Source of the DNA: Hyphomicrobiales bacterium | GTDB taxonomy: Bacteria > Pseudomonadota > Alphaproteobacteria > Rhizobiales > Rhizobiaceae | NCBI GenBank assembly: GCA_900466875.1 | Contig: UBNQ01000033.1 | Location: 49,198-113,197 of the forward strand | Direction of reading: 5' to 3' | Length of the DNA: 64,000 nucleotides | Shown: piece after piece, positions 16,893 to 26,807 of the stretch | How the letters are laid out: each line of letters starts with the position of its first letter | How positions within the stretch are numbered: the stretch's first letter is position 1 | The notes under the pieces: generated by a model | Databases searched by the model: none | What the model saw: the letters and a program-made list of their open reading frames with translations, nothing else | Told to the model about the DNA's origin: nothing | Position numbers and translations under genes: made by a program

Positions 16893-17552
16893 GTGATCCA
16901 TTTCGAAAATGTCGGTCTGCGTTATGGCATGGGCCCGGAAATCCTCCGGGACATGACGTTCGACATTCCAAAACGATCCTTCCAGTTCCTGACCGGCCCC
17001 TCGGGCGCCGGCAAGACCACCCTGCTTCGGCTGCTGTTCATGTCGCTCAATCCGACCCGCGGCATCATCCGCATGTTCGGGCGCGACCTGTCGCAAATCC
17101 CGCGCGGCGAGTTTCCGATGCTGCGCCGCCGCGTCGGTATCGTCTTTCAGGATTTCCGCCTCCTCGACCACCTGACGACCTATGAAAACGTCGCCCTGCC
17201 GCTGCGGGTCAGGGGCAAGGACGAGGCGTCCTATCGCAACGATGTGATCGACCTGCTGAAATGGGTGGGGCTCGGCGAGCGGATCAACGTTCTTCCGGCA
17301 ATCCTGTCCGGCGGGGAAAAGCAGCGTGCCGCGATTGCGCGTGCCCTGATGGACCGCCCGGAGATATTGCTGGCCGACGAACCGACAGGCAATGTCGATC
17401 CACCGATGGCCCGTCGCCTTCTGAGCCTGTTTCTGGAATTGAACCGGTTGGGCACGGCCGTCGTTATCGCCACACACGATCTGGCGCTGATGGACCAGGT
17501 CGATGCACGGCGCATGATCCTGACCGAAGGGCGGCTCGATATCTATGAATGA
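16893..17552 (+). CDS. ftsE: Cell division ATP-binding protein FtsE
   Basis: A 219-residue ABC ATPase that works with FtsX at the divisome to control septal peptidoglycan hydrolases. Walker A is GPSGAGKTT, the signature is LSGGEKQR and Walker B is ILLADEPTG; the opening MIHFENVGLRYGMGPEIL is typical of FtsE. The start is GTG. The stop lies inside the ftsX gene (8-base overlap), so the two are translationally coupled. Confidence 0.95.
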   Translation: MIHFENVGLRYGMGPEILRDMTFDIPKRSFQFLTGPSGAGKTTLLRLLFMSLNPTRGIIRMFGRDLSQIPRGEFPMLRRRVGIVFQDFRLLDHLTTYENVALPLRVRGKDEASYRNDVIDLLKWVGLGERINVLPAILSGGEKQRAAIARALMDRPEILLADEPTGNVDPPMARRLLSLFLELNRLGTAVVIATHDLALMDQVDARRMILTEGRLDIYE

Positions 17553-18588
17553 GGCAGGCCGGGTGGGAAGGTCCGAACTTCCCGAAGAAGAGACCGCAGG
17601 CACCGAGCGCCAGGGCAGCTCCCGGCGGCGCGCGGAGATGCGCGTTCGCCCGACCGCCCCGATCCTGCCGCCGGCCAATATCCAGGGCAATGCGCTGATG
17701 GTCGTCATCGCGATCATGGCATTCCTCGCCTGTCTCACGCTTGGCGCCGTCAGCATGGTGCGCGCCACGGCCGCCGGCTGGCAGAGCCAGATTTCGCGCG
17801 AGGTCACCATTCAGATCAAACCTGCCGATGGGCTGGACATGAATGCGGCGCTTGCCAAGGCGCGAGATCTGGCGCTGACATTCGTCGGCACCCGCACCGG
17901 CACGATCATGGATGACGCGGCGACGGCCCGGCTTCTCGAACCCTGGCTCGGCTCGGACCTGCAACTGGATGACCTGCCGGTGCCTCGCCTCGTGATCATC
18001 ACCATAGACGAAAGCAATCCACCGGATTTCGACGGGATGCGCGCGCTTTTGAAGGCGGAATTGCCGCAGGCGTTTCTCGACGATCACCGCACCTGGGTCG
18101 ACCGGCTTGTTTCCATGGCACGCACCACCGTCTGGATCGGAACCGGCGTGCTCATCCTCGTTTTCACGGCGATGATCCTCACCGTAATCTTCGCCACCCG
18201 CGGCGCGCTGTCGGGCAATCGGCATATCGTCGAAGTGCTGCATTTCGTCGGGGCCGAGCGCACGTTCGTCGCCAGGGAATTCCAGAAGCATTTTCTCAAG
18301 ATTAGCCTGAAGGGCTCGGCCGTCGGCGGAATACTCGCAGCCCTGCTTTTCGCCACGGCAAGCCTCTGGCAGTCGAATTCCCGCGCCACACCCGAAAGTG
18401 AGCAGGCCATGGCGCTTTTCGGATCCTTCACGATCGGCTGGAGCGGTTACCTGGGGATTTTAGCAACCATGCTGGTCATCGCTCTGCTGACCACAGTGAC
18501 GGCGCGTTTCACCGTGATGCGGACTATCGACGAAATCGACCTCGTACGGTCCGATCCGTCGCGCTCCGACGGTCTTCCTTCATCGTGA
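17545..18588 (+). CDS. ftsX: Cell division protein FtsX
   Basis: A 347-residue permease-like partner of FtsE. A long charged cytoplasmic N terminus (about 55 residues) precedes a first membrane helix; an extracytoplasmic loop follows (SREVTIQIKP to about residue 190), then three C-terminal helices including the FtsX domain stretch LHFVGAERTFVAREFQKHFLKISLKG. The topology fits the family, in which the loop binds hydrolase activators. It overlaps ftsE by 8 bases. Confidence 0.94.
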   Translation: MNEAGRVGRSELPEEETAGTERQGSSRRRAEMRVRPTAPILPPANIQGNALMVVIAIMAFLACLTLGAVSMVRATAAGWQSQISREVTIQIKPADGLDMNAALAKARDLALTFVGTRTGTIMDDAATARLLEPWLGSDLQLDDLPVPRLVIITIDESNPPDFDGMRALLKAELPQAFLDDHRTWVDRLVSMARTTVWIGTGVLILVFTAMILTVIFATRGALSGNRHIVEVLHFVGAERTFVAREFQKHFLKISLKGSAVGGILAALLFATASLWQSNSRATPESEQAMALFGSFTIGWSGYLGILATMLVIALLTTVTARFTVMRTIDEIDLVRSDPSRSDGLPSS

Positions 18589-18658
18589 CATACAGTCATA
18601 TTATTTGGTAATATTTCGAGGACTATTCACCGCCTCAATCTGCGACTAATGACAGGCA

Positions 18659-19390
18659 ATGAAATTCGGCAGGAGCAATCGCTGGACGCCCGAAAGCCGA
18701 CCTCCGGGCCGGCCGGAGATCGGGCTATTGTCGCGCCAGAGCGCCTTGCGGCGGTTCGCAAGACGCCTGATCATGCTGGTCTTCATCGGCGTGGCCATTC
18801 TGGGCGGCGGTTTTTTGTGGTTCGCTGATTCGGTCACGTCGTTGCGCGCGCCCGATGGCGTGAAAGCGGATGCCATTGTCGTCCTCACCGGCGGGTATCT
18901 TCGCATAGAGCAGGCTGTCGGCCTGCTGCGTGACGGCGCCGGCCGGCGGTTGCTGATTTCCGGCGCACACCCGTCCACCACCCCGACTCAGATTCGCAAG
19001 GCCACCCAAGCGTCTGCCGATCTGTTCAAATGCTGCGTCGATATCGGCTACGATGCGATCGATACGATCGGCAATGCCAACGAGATCACCCGCTGGATTC
19101 ACGACCACGGTTACAAGTCCGTGCTGGTGGTGACCAACAATTATCACATGCTGCGCAGTCTCCACGAACTGCGTCGGGCCGATCCCGCGACCGAATTCAT
19201 TCCCTACCCGGTCGTCAATGCGGACCTGACACGCCGGGCATGGTTTACCGAGCCCGACACGCTGCGCACCATGCTGTCGGAATATGGAAAGGTCGTGCTT
19301 GCCTCGCTTCGCGACTGGTTGGGGGTTGCCCGCTGGACCGGGCTTCGCACCGAAGAAGATCCCGACAAGCCTGCAAACGCTTCCCCCTGA
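18659..19390 (+). CDS. YdcF/SanA/ElyC family protein (DUF218)
   Basis: A 243-residue protein with one membrane helix near residues 38-58 and a DUF218 domain. The domain shows ADAIVVLTGGYLRIEQAVGLLRDG, LLISGAHP and SVLVVTNNYHMLRSL, all conserved in the YdcF/ElyC/SanA family. Members are tied to envelope polysaccharide or peptidoglycan-carrier metabolism, but the reaction is not known. It lies between ftsX and plsC, a conserved rhizobial arrangement, which supports an envelope role. Confidence 0.88.
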   Translation: MKFGRSNRWTPESRPPGRPEIGLLSRQSALRRFARRLIMLVFIGVAILGGGFLWFADSVTSLRAPDGVKADAIVVLTGGYLRIEQAVGLLRDGAGRRLLISGAHPSTTPTQIRKATQASADLFKCCVDIGYDAIDTIGNANEITRWIHDHGYKSVLVVTNNYHMLRSLHELRRADPATEFIPYPVVNADLTRRAWFTEPDTLRTMLSEYGKVVLASLRDWLGVARWTGLRTEEDPDKPANASP

Positions 19391-19459
19391 TCCCATTCGA
19401 GAACTCTTTTTTCCGGCAGCGATCTCGTGTAGGCAACGCTTACTCAAGAGGAAGCCATA

Positions 19460-20251
19460 ATGCTGCTGTTGCGCTCGGTGCTGTTCAACACCGCCTTCTA
19501 CACCGATCTCATCCTGCGGATGATCATCTGTTCGCCCTATTATTTCCTGGCGCCACGCAAGGCGGCCCTGCGGGTTCCCAAAGGATGGGCCAAAGCCGTC
19601 AACTGGCTGATGGAAAAAATCGTCGGTGCGACTTTCGAGATCGAAGGCCTTGAAAACATTCCCGAAGGCGGCTGCATCTTCGCCCCCAAGCATCAGTCCG
19701 CCTGGGATACGTTCGCGCTGCTGCCGCACCAGCGGGATCCGGTTTACATTCTCAAGCGGGAGCTGACATGGATCCCGCTCTTCGGTTGGTATGTCGCCAA
19801 GCAAAAGATGATCCCGGTCAATCGCGGTGCCCGTGGCAAGGTCATGGTCGAGGTGATGAAGCGGACCCAGCAGGAAATGGCCAATGGTCGCCAGCTGATC
19901 ATTTATCCCGAAGGCACCCGCAAGCCGCCCGGCGCGCCGCCGGAATACCGTTACGGCATCGCCCGCATCTATCGCGATGTGCAGGTTCCCGTCGTGCCGA
20001 TCGTTGCCCATTGGGGCCTGTTCTGGGGCCGCCGCAAGCTGGTGAAATATCCCGGCCATTTCAAGGTGCGCGTCCTTCCCCCGATCCAGCCCGGCATGGA
20101 TCCCGATGCCTTTTACGCCCACCTGATCGAGACGCTGGAAAAGGCGAGCGACGAGCTGCTGATCGAAACGGTCGAAGCCAACCCGAACCTGCCACTTCCG
20201 CCAACGGCAGCCAAGCGGCTTGCGGAGTTGCGGGCCCAGTCGGCGGCCTGA
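19460..20251 (+). CDS. plsC: 1-acyl-sn-glycerol-3-phosphate acyltransferase
   Basis: A 263-residue acyltransferase that makes phosphatidic acid from lysophosphatidic acid at the inner membrane. The catalytic HxxxxD motif is HQSAWD at residues 78-83 and the substrate motif YPEGTR lies near residue 150. An N-terminal hydrophobic segment fits membrane attachment. It follows the ydcF-like gene by about 70 bases and probably belongs to the ftsEX transcription unit. Confidence 0.92.
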   Translation: MLLLRSVLFNTAFYTDLILRMIICSPYYFLAPRKAALRVPKGWAKAVNWLMEKIVGATFEIEGLENIPEGGCIFAPKHQSAWDTFALLPHQRDPVYILKRELTWIPLFGWYVAKQKMIPVNRGARGKVMVEVMKRTQQEMANGRQLIIYPEGTRKPPGAPPEYRYGIARIYRDVQVPVVPIVAHWGLFWGRRKLVKYPGHFKVRVLPPIQPGMDPDAFYAHLIETLEKASDELLIETVEANPNLPLPPTAAKRLAELRAQSAA

Positions 20252-20265
20252 CCTCGCCCAAATTG

Positions 20266-20424
20266 CCCCTCACCCGGAGAGCAGCAAGCTGCTCTCCACC
20301 TCTCTCCGTAAGGACGGGGAGAGGGAACGTGGCTCACGCAAGGTTGGAGAGAGCTGGCAAGGGCGCAGCACGGGTCCTTCTCCCCGTCGAAACGGGGAGA
20401 AGGTGGCGGCAGCCGGATGAGGGG
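20266..20424. repeat. Composite palindromic element (RIME-like)
   Basis: Outer arms CCCCTCACCCGG (20266-20277) and CCGGATGAGGGG (20413-20424) match at 11 of 12 positions. Inside are a 10-base perfect hairpin (GGAGAGCAGC-AA-GCTGCTCTCC, 20276-20297) and a 12-base perfect stem with a CGAA loop (20376-20403). It fills the convergent gap between plsC and the ChaC-like gene exactly, like the element at 14.7 kb. Confidence 0.7.
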
Positions 20425-20970
20425 CTACGCCACAGCAGACGCCTTAGACACAGCCTCTCCCACAGCCTCCAGCCACAGATCCCGAATATCCATCTGCTTC
20501 AGCTGCATCACCGTATTGAGCACATAGGCATCGTTCGGCCCCGACTGGCCATGCGAGCGCAGCACCACGGCGGCCGCCTCTTCCACGCTCAGGCTGCCTG
20601 CATATTGCGGGTGCTGGCGGTCGACAACATAGGTTACGGCCTGCACACGTCGACCATCCGGCAAGCCGATCGGCAGGATGCGCTCCTTGTAGACATTGGT
20701 GATGAGCTCGCGTTTGCGCAAATAATCGAGAGCATCGTCCCGATCCTTGTCATCGACCTTGAACGCCATGCCGCGGCAGGAACCGCCCCGGTCGAGACCC
20801 ATGACGAGACCCGGCTTTTCCACGGTTCCGCGATGCGCCGTGGACCAGATGCACAGCGACCGGCGAAACCCGTGAACCCGCGCGGCCTGCCGCTCCGAGT
20901 AAGGAAATCCCGGGTTCCACATCAGTGATCCGTAGCCAAAGACCCAAAATTCGTCCATATCGCACGCCAT
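20425..20970 (-). CDS. chaC: Gamma-glutamylcyclotransferase, ChaC type
   Basis: A 181-residue glutathione-specific gamma-glutamylcyclotransferase of the ChaC family, releasing 5-oxoproline. The substrate-binding loop FGYGSLMWNPGF near residues 11-22 and the ALDYLRKRELI helix with the catalytic Glu are visible. A shorter start at 20958 (MDEFWVFGYG) is possible; neither start has a strong ribosome site. It is divergent from the DUF2125 gene. Confidence 0.9.
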   Translation of the reverse strand: MACDMDEFWVFGYGSLMWNPGFPYSERQAARVHGFRRSLCIWSTAHRGTVEKPGLVMGLDRGGSCRGMAFKVDDKDRDDALDYLRKRELITNVYKERILPIGLPDGRRVQAVTYVVDRQHPQYAGSLSVEEAAAVVLRSHGQSGPNDAYVLNTVMQLKQMDIRDLWLEAVGEAVSKASAVA

Positions 20971-21010
20971 GCCATCGCTTTAGTTTGCGTCGCACAATTG
21001 GGAGAACAAG

Positions 21011-22015
21011 ATGGCAGCGTCAAGCCGAACCGGCGTCAGCAGCAAATTATGGCTACTTGCTAGCGCCGTTGTGCTCGTCATAGCGCTCTATACGGCAGGC
21101 TGGTTTTATGCCGCATCGATGTTGCGGGAGAAAACCCTGCTTCTCCTCGGCAGCCAGTCGGATGCCGGCATCTCGGCCTCCTGCGAGAATGCCGAATATC
21201 GCGGTTATCCCTTCCGCATCGGGCTTTTCTGCTCGAAGGTCGATGTCGACGACACCGTCAACGGCATATCGGCAAGCTTCGGCACGCTGCGTTCGGCAGC
21301 GCAGGTCTATAATCCCAGCCACATCGTCTGGGAGCTGGATGCGCCTTCCGAAGTGCGCACCGGCCATGGCCTGTCCGTCGCCAGCACCTGGGAAAGCTTG
21401 CAATCCAGCCTCGTCACCAAGCTGAAGGGCGTCGAGCGCGCCTCCATGGTCATCCAGAAGCCGAAGACGACCATCATATCCTCCGCCAGCGGACAGGCTT
21501 TCGATATCGCTGCCGACCAGTCGGAAATTCATCTGCGCCAGAACGGCGAGGATCTCGACGCCGCAATCCAGCTGCAGAACGCCACGACGACCGCCAAGGG
21601 CCTGCCGCAGCTTCTGCCCGCAACCAACACCAGCATCGACGTGACGCTCAAGGGCCGCGCCGGCGTTCTGGATGGAAGCGACAGCAACGGGCTTGCCCTG
21701 CATGGTTCGGAAGGGGACCTGCGTGAATTCAAGGCCGATCTTGGGCAAGGCCAGGTCCTGACGCTTTCCGGCCCCTTCTCCTTTGACGACAATGGGCGCA
21801 TGTCCGGCAAGCTGAAGCTCAGGATCGAGGATATTCCGGCCTGGCAGGACAGCCTGGGCAGTGCATTTCCGGATCTGGAATCCACCATAGGCACGGCAGC
21901 AAACATGCTGCAGGCGCTTGGCGGTGGGGAAAAAGCCTCCCTCGACATCACCATCCGTCGCGGCAAGGTGTTTGCCGGCGGCCTGATCCAAATCGGCGAA
22001 ATCCCGCCGATCTGA
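21011..22015 (+). CDS. DUF2125 domain-containing protein
   Basis: A 334-residue exported protein, common in Rhizobiales and of unknown function. An N-terminal hydrophobic helix (residues 13-36) is followed by a beta-rich domain with ASCENAEYRGYPFRIGLFC near residue 55, the hallmark segment of DUF2125, and HIVWELDAPSEV. The C-terminal IRRGKVFAGGLIQIGEIPPI also fits. It probably faces the periplasm. It converges with tyrC, 12 bases apart, with no obvious terminator. Confidence 0.87.
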   Translation: MAASSRTGVSSKLWLLASAVVLVIALYTAGWFYAASMLREKTLLLLGSQSDAGISASCENAEYRGYPFRIGLFCSKVDVDDTVNGISASFGTLRSAAQVYNPSHIVWELDAPSEVRTGHGLSVASTWESLQSSLVTKLKGVERASMVIQKPKTTIISSASGQAFDIAADQSEIHLRQNGEDLDAAIQLQNATTTAKGLPQLLPATNTSIDVTLKGRAGVLDGSDSNGLALHGSEGDLREFKADLGQGQVLTLSGPFSFDDNGRMSGKLKLRIEDIPAWQDSLGSAFPDLESTIGTAANMLQALGGGEKASLDITIRRGKVFAGGLIQIGEIPPI

Positions 22016-22027
22016 TCAGCGCGGTTC

Positions 22028-22960
22028 TTACTTCTTGGCGTCCAGCGCGTGGCGGCCGAAGTCCGGCGCGTCCACGTCTTGGCCTGCCTGGATGATCGAA
22101 CGGCGGACGGCGCGGGTGCGGGTGAAAAGCTCAAACAGCTTGTCGCCCTCGCCCCAGCGGATCGCCCGCTGCAGATAGGCGAGATCTTCGGAGAAACGCG
22201 CCAGCATTTCGAGGATCGCGTCCTTGTTATGCAGGCAGATATCGCGCCACATGGTCGGGTCAGACGCGGCCAGACGGGTGAAGTCGCGGAAACCGGAGGC
22301 CGAATATTTGATGACTTCCGATTCCGTCACCGTCTCCAGATCATCAGCCGTGCCGACGATATTGTAGGCGATGATATGCGGAAGGTGGGAGACGATCGCC
22401 AGCACCTTGTCGTGATGCTCCGGATCCATGTCGTCCACCCGCGAGCCGAGCGCTATCCAGAAGGTTTTCAGCCTATCGAGCGCCACGGGATCGGTATCCG
22501 GCAGCGGCGTGAAAATGCACCAGCGTTCACGGAACAGCCCTGCAAAACCCGCATCCGGTCCCGATTTCTCGGTCCCGGCAAGGGGATGGCCCGGAATGAA
22601 ATGCACGTTGTCCGGCATATGCGGCGCCATCTGCGCGATGACCGATGCCTTGGTCGAGCCGACATCGGTGACGATTGCGCCTGGCTTCAGGGAACCGGCA
22701 ATCTGCTTTGCAACCGCTTCCGACGCACCGACCGGCACCGAAACGATGACGAGATCTGCATCCTTCACGGCCTCGGCCGCCGACACCGAATATTCGGTGC
22801 CGAGTTCCAGTTCTTCCGCGCGCTTGAGCGTTTCCTCGCTGCGGGTGGAGACAACTACGTGTTTCGCAAGCCCGAGCTGCTTGACGTCGCGGGCGATCGA
22901 CGAGCCGATCAGACCGATGCCGATCAGCGCGATCCGCTCGAAATGTCCGTCTGTCATCAT
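22028..22960 (-). CDS. tyrC: Prephenate/arogenate dehydrogenase
   Basis: A 310-residue dehydrogenase of tyrosine synthesis. The nucleotide-binding motif [14 protein letters not shown] is near the N terminus, followed by [11 protein letters not shown] and the active-site region [18 protein letters not shown] with the conserved His. Whether it uses prephenate or arogenate cannot be decided from sequence. The ATG overlaps the hisC stop (ATGA), so the two are coupled; this aminotransferase/dehydrogenase pair points to phenylalanine/tyrosine synthesis. Confidence 0.92.
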   Translation of the reverse strand: MMTDGHFERIALIGIGLIGSSIARDVKQLGLAKHVVVSTRSEETLKRAEELELGTEYSVSAAEAVKDADLVIVSVPVGASEAVAKQIAGSLKPGAIVTDVGSTKASVIAQMAPHMPDNVHFIPGHPLAGTEKSGPDAGFAGLFRERWCIFTPLPDTDPVALDRLKTFWIALGSRVDDMDPEHHDKVLAIVSHLPHIIAYNIVGTADDLETVTESEVIKYSASGFRDFTRLAASDPTMWRDICLHNKDAILEMLARFSEDLAYLQRAIRWGEGDKLFELFTRTRAVRRSIIQAGQDVDAPDFGRHALDAKK

Positions 22961-24063
22961 TTGCGTCCCATAAATTCGCCGAGCGCTTCGATGACGCCAC
23001 GGTTTGCCTCTTCCGAGCCGACGGTCATGCGCAATGCGTTCGGCAGACCGTAACCCTTCACCATGCGCAGGATGTAACCGCGGCTGGTGAGGAATTCGTC
23101 GGCATCCGGCGCACGCTTGCCGTCGACATCCGGAAAGTGGATCAGCACGAAGTTGGTGACCGAAGGCGTGACCGTCAGACCGATCGTCTCGAAGGCATGG
23201 GTCAGCTTATCCTTCCAGAGCAGATTATGCTCGACGGCGCCGTCAATAAAGTTCTGGTCACGGATGGCGGCGGCACCGGCGGCGATTGCCGGGGCATTCA
23301 TGTTGAACGGACCACGTACGCGGTTCAGTGCATCGAGAATGCCGGCCGGGCCGTACATCCAGCCGATACGAAGTGCGGCAAGGCCATAGACCTTCGAGAA
23401 GGTGCGGCACATGACGACGTTCTTGTTCTGCGAAACGAGTTCGACGCCTGCCTCGTAGTCGTTCTTGCGGACATATTCCGCATAGGCTGCATCGAGAACG
23501 AGGATGACGTTCTTCGGCAGGCCTGCATGCAGGCGGCGGATATCGGCGACCGGAACATAAGTGCCGGTCGGATTGCCCGGATTGGCGATGAAGACGAGCT
23601 TGGTCTTTTCCGTCACGGCCGCAAGGATCGCGTCAACATCGACCGTATAATCCTTCTCCGGCACTTCGATTGCCGCAGCACCGGCGCCCATGATCTGGAT
23701 CTTGTAGACGAGGAACCCGTGCTGGGTGATGATCGCCTCGTCGCCTGCACCGAGATAGACGTGGCAGAGCAGGCCGAGCAGCTCGTCCGAACCGTTGCCG
23801 CACATGATATTGGCAACGTTCAGCCCGTGCACGGAAGCGATCGCCTCGCGCAGTGCCAGCGCCTGACCGTCCGGATAAATCTCCAGATGACCGGCCGACT
23901 GGCGGAACGCTTCGATCGCCTTGGGGCTCGCGCCAAGCGGCGTTTCGTTGGAGGAAAGCTTGAACACGCGCGCTACGCCGGGAGCATGTTCCTTGCCGGG
24001 CACATAGGCGGCAATATCCAGAATGCCTGGACGCGGAACGGGCTCACTCACAACGATGCTCAT
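22957..24063 (-). CDS. hisC: Histidinol-phosphate (aromatic) aminotransferase
   Basis: A 368-residue class I/II PLP aminotransferase of the HisC family. The PLP lysine is Lys224 in [25 protein letters not shown] and DAAYAEYV are also typical. The overlap with tyrC suggests its main work is on aromatic amino acids, with histidinol phosphate as a possible second substrate, as in other tyrC-linked HisC2 proteins. This assignment is inference from context. Confidence 0.92.
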   Translation of the reverse strand: MSIVVSEPVPRPGILDIAAYVPGKEHAPGVARVFKLSSNETPLGASPKAIEAFRQSAGHLEIYPDGQALALREAIASVHGLNVANIMCGNGSDELLGLLCHVYLGAGDEAIITQHGFLVYKIQIMGAGAAAIEVPEKDYTVDVDAILAAVTEKTKLVFIANPGNPTGTYVPVADIRRLHAGLPKNVILVLDAAYAEYVRKNDYEAGVELVSQNKNVVMCRTFSKVYGLAALRIGWMYGPAGILDALNRVRGPFNMNAPAIAAGAAAIRDQNFIDGAVEHNLLWKDKLTHAFETIGLTVTPSVTNFVLIHFPDVDGKRAPDADEFLTSRGYILRMVKGYGLPNALRMTVGSEEANRGVIEALGEFMGRK

Positions 24064-24203
24064 CGGATCAACCTTCTTGGAAATGCCTGCTCTGGCAGGA
24101 TGTGAGAGGAATTAAAGCCGAAAACGGTGCTTGTCGAGTGCAACTGTCGGAACGATCGTCAGCAAAACGTCTTTCAGGGAAGCGAACCGGAATGGAGGAA
24201 ATC

Positions 24204-24632
24204 ATGAGCACCGGCGACCACGACGATATCAAGGCCCTGATGCAGGACTGGATGGCGGCCCTGAGGGAGAAGGATGCGGATGGCATCACGCGCTGCCAGT
24301 CCGCCACGATCCGGCAGTTCTCGCTTGCGCCTCCGCTTCAGGAGACGGGCAATGACAAGGCGGCGCTCCAGGCATGGCTCGACACATGGGAGGGGCCGCT
24401 GGAATTCGACATCCGCGAGACGGACCTTCGGCTTGGAGGAGACACCGCCTGGTGCTCGGCGCTGGCATGGCTGGCCGGCACCAAGAAGGGCGGACAGAAA
24501 ATCGGTTTCTGGTTTCGCCTGACCCTCGCCTTTGCCCGCGAGGACGCGCACTGGCTGATTGTCCATACCCACGAATCCGTCCCCTTCGCGATGGAAGGCC
24601 AACCTCTGGCGATCTTTAATCTTCAGCCCTGA
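24204..24632 (+). CDS. SnoaL/NTF2-like family protein
   Basis: A 142-residue single-domain protein with the cone-shaped NTF2-like pattern: an N-terminal helix (DDIKALMQDWMAALREKDADGI), a middle with FDIRETDLRLGGDTAWCSALAW, and a C-terminal sheet ending HWLIVHTHESVPF. YybH-type members have no agreed function. The start is set by GGAGGA 4 bases before the ATG at 24204; longer readings from 24102 or 24192 are less likely. It converges with the methyltransferase gene, overlapping by 10 bases. Confidence 0.8.
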   Translation: MSTGDHDDIKALMQDWMAALREKDADGITRCQSATIRQFSLAPPLQETGNDKAALQAWLDTWEGPLEFDIRETDLRLGGDTAWCSALAWLAGTKKGGQKIGFWFRLTLAFAREDAHWLIVHTHESVPFAMEGQPLAIFNLQP

Positions 24633-25372
24633 TTGTTTTCGCGGGTGGTTCGAACGCCCTGCGGTGCAAGCACCGGCACGAAGACGCGGCGTGACGCGCG
24701 GGCAGCGACCGGCAATCCCTGATAGAGCCGCTTCTGCGCCTCGATGACGATAACGCCGGAAAAGACCGGCCAGAACCGCCGTCCCAGGCGCTCCAAGAGG
24801 TTCCTGAATTTCAGGATCACACGGACCTTGGACGGTGGGAAGAACAGCGCCTCGGCCGATGCACCCGGCGTAAAATTCGCTTCACGCAGCAAGGTCGTCA
24901 GCTGGCTACGCGAATAGGGCCGGCCCGATCCGAAGGGCGTATGCTCCATGCGCGCCCAGACGCCGCGCCGGTTGGGAACCACGATGACCAGCCGTCCGCC
25001 CGGAGCGAGCACGCGCCAGATCTCCTTCAGGCTTTCGCGCGGGTTTTCGGCAAATTCCAGTGAATGCACCATCAGAACACGATCGACGGAACTGTCCGGC
25101 AGCGGCAGTTCCTCGTCGAAAACAAGCGCGGTCGAGGATTTTTCGCCGACCGGCCAGTTTACCGCTCCCTGCCCTGCCGGCATGAAGGCGAAGGTGCGCT
25201 CCGTATCGGTCCGGAAGCGATCGAGATAGGGCACGGCATAACCCAGCCCGACAAGGCGCTCCTCCGGCAACCGCGCCCAGAGCGAGGAGAGCGCCATCGC
25301 GATCGACTGCTCCGCCAGACGGCCGAGCGAGGAGTGATAGAACTCACGAAGGTCAACAATATCGACGGACAA
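24623..25372 (-). CDS. Class I SAM-dependent methyltransferase
   Basis: A protein of about 249 residues with a methyltransferase type 11 core: [46 protein letters not shown] is a standard motif II/III block, though the glycine-rich motif I (GLGYAVPYL) is a weak version. The substrate is unknown. I propose a TTG start at 25372 ([17 protein letters not shown]), because the residues before it look non-coding; an ATG at 25441 is possible. It is divergent from gloB, a pairing seen in rhizobia. Confidence 0.83.
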   Translation of the reverse strand: MSVDIVDLREFYHSSLGRLAEQSIAMALSSLWARLPEERLVGLGYAVPYLDRFRTDTERTFAFMPAGQGAVNWPVGEKSSTALVFDEELPLPDSSVDRVLMVHSLEFAENPRESLKEIWRVLAPGGRLVIVVPNRRGVWARMEHTPFGSGRPYSRSQLTTLLREANFTPGASAEALFFPPSKVRVILKFRNLLERLGRRFWPVFSGVIVIEAQKRLYQGLPVAARASRRVFVPVLAPQGVRTTRENNQG

Positions 25373-25461
25373 AATGCAAATGCTCGTGTTCGGTGGTTGG
25401 ACTGGCGCATGCCTCCCTCTACATTGTTCCGGAAGACGCATTGAGCAATAGGTGTATTCCG

Positions 25462-26232
25462 ATGAAGCCTTTGGAAATCGAAGTTTTTTCCTGCAGGAGC
25501 GATAATTACGGCGTTCTGGTGCATGAGCCGGAAAGCGGATTGACGGTATCGATCGACGCGCCGGAAGAAAAACCGATCGTCGAGGCGGCCAACCGCCGCG
25601 GCTGGAAGCTCACCCATATCTTCACTACCCACCACCATACCGACCATGTGGAAGCCAATCTGGCGCTGAAGGAACGTTTTGGGCTGGAGATCATCGGCCC
25701 GGTCAATGAAGCGGTCGCCATCCCCGGCCTCGACCGCAGCGTGGCCGACGGCGACGAGTTCCAGTTCGGCGGGCATCTGGTCCGCGTCATCGAGACGCCC
25801 GGACACACCGCCGGCCATATCTGCTTCCATTTTCCCGACGACAAGATCCTGTTTGCGGCGGACACGCTGTTTGCGCTCGGATGCGGGCGCCTGTTCGAGC
25901 GACCTGCCGCTGACATGTGGCACTCGCTGCAGAAACTCGCGGTTCTGCCCGACGAAACCGCCATCTATTTCGGTCATGAATATACTTTGTCCAATGCGAG
26001 ATTCGCGCTGACCATCGATCCCGACAACGAGGCGCTGCAGCGCCGTGCCGCCCAGATCGAAGAACTGCGCGCCGAAGGCAAATTCACCATCCCGACGATG
26101 ATGGGACTGGAGAAGGAGACCAATCCCTTCCTGCGCGCCACGGACCCCAAGATCCGCCGCAACCTGCTCATGGAAGGCAAGACGAACGAGGAGGTTTTTG
26201 CCGAGATCCGCAAACGCAAGGACAATTTTTAG
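25462..26232 (+). CDS. gloB: Hydroxyacylglutathione hydrolase (glyoxalase II)
   Basis: A 256-residue metallo-beta-lactamase-fold enzyme that hydrolyses S-lactoylglutathione in methylglyoxal detoxification. The dinuclear metal motif THHHTDH lies at residues 56-62, with further ligands in GHTAGH and the Asp of FAADTLF. The C-terminal helical glutathione-binding part ([22 protein letters not shown]) is complete. The start MKPLEIEVF is preferred over an in-frame codon at 25393. Confidence 0.95.
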   Translation: MKPLEIEVFSCRSDNYGVLVHEPESGLTVSIDAPEEKPIVEAANRRGWKLTHIFTTHHHTDHVEANLALKERFGLEIIGPVNEAVAIPGLDRSVADGDEFQFGGHLVRVIETPGHTAGHICFHFPDDKILFAADTLFALGCGRLFERPAADMWHSLQKLAVLPDETAIYFGHEYTLSNARFALTIDPDNEALQRRAAQIEELRAEGKFTIPTMMGLEKETNPFLRATDPKIRRNLLMEGKTNEEVFAEIRKRKDNF

Positions 26233-26235
26233 GCC

Positions 26236-26673
26236 ATGGCTGACAGCACATCGACGCAGACGGCAGAAGAGATCATTGCGACACTCGGCATGCAGCGCCA
26301 CCCGGAAGGCGGATGGTATGCCGAGACTTTTCGGGATGGTGATGGCTCGAGCCGCAGCGCCTCCACGGCGATCTATTACCTGCTGCAGGCGGGCGAACGC
26401 TCCCATTGGCACCGCGTGCGCGATGCCGCCGAGGTCTGGCACTTCTATGCCGGAGATCCGCTGCTGTTGAAAATTTGGGACGGGACCACGGTTGAAGAAA
26501 TCCGCCTGGGCACGGACCTTGCCGCCGGCGAGCGACCGCAGGCGGTGGTGCCGGCAGCTGCCTGGCAGGCGGCCGAACCGCTGGGCACGTTCACCTTCGT
26601 CGGCTGCACTGTGGCGCCAGGCTTCGAATTTTCAAGTTTTGAGATGGCAGAGCCCGGCTGGGAGCCGGGTTGA
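26236..26673 (+). CDS. Cupin domain-containing protein (DUF985)
   Basis: A 145-residue single-domain cupin of the DUF985 (cupin_5) family. The conserved N-terminal HPEGGWYAETFR and the histidine-bearing SHWHRVRDAAEVWHFYAGDPL block are present. Some relatives are described as sugar epimerase-like, but no activity is established. It begins 3 bases after the gloB stop, so the two are probably co-transcribed. Confidence 0.88.
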   Translation: MADSTSTQTAEEIIATLGMQRHPEGGWYAETFRDGDGSSRSASTAIYYLLQAGERSHWHRVRDAAEVWHFYAGDPLLLKIWDGTTVEEIRLGTDLAAGERPQAVVPAAAWQAAEPLGTFTFVGCTVAPGFEFSSFEMAEPGWEPG

Positions 26674-26681
26674 TCACGGAG

Positions 26682-26807
26682 TTAGTCGCGCGGGGGCTTG
26701 CCGTGCTTGCGGTCAAGATCACGAATTACGACGTATGCATAAAGGGAGCCACCGGCCGCAATGCAAAGCGGCAGGACGAAAAATGCAAAGATCTGCAAAT
26801 TGGTCAT
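26682..26807 (-). CDS. 41-residue small membrane protein
   Basis: A tiny ORF (41 aa) with one membrane helix (LQIFAFFVLPLCIAAGGSLYAYVVI) and a basic tail ending RKHGKPPRD. It is preceded by a near-perfect Shine-Dalgarno AAGGAGGT 4 bases from the ATG, and that ATG overlaps the stop of the upstream 75-residue gene (ATGA). These two facts make it a convincing gene despite its size. Function unknown; the two proteins may act together in the membrane. Confidence 0.8.
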   Translation of the reverse strand: MTNLQIFAFFVLPLCIAAGGSLYAYVVIRDLDRKHGKPPRD

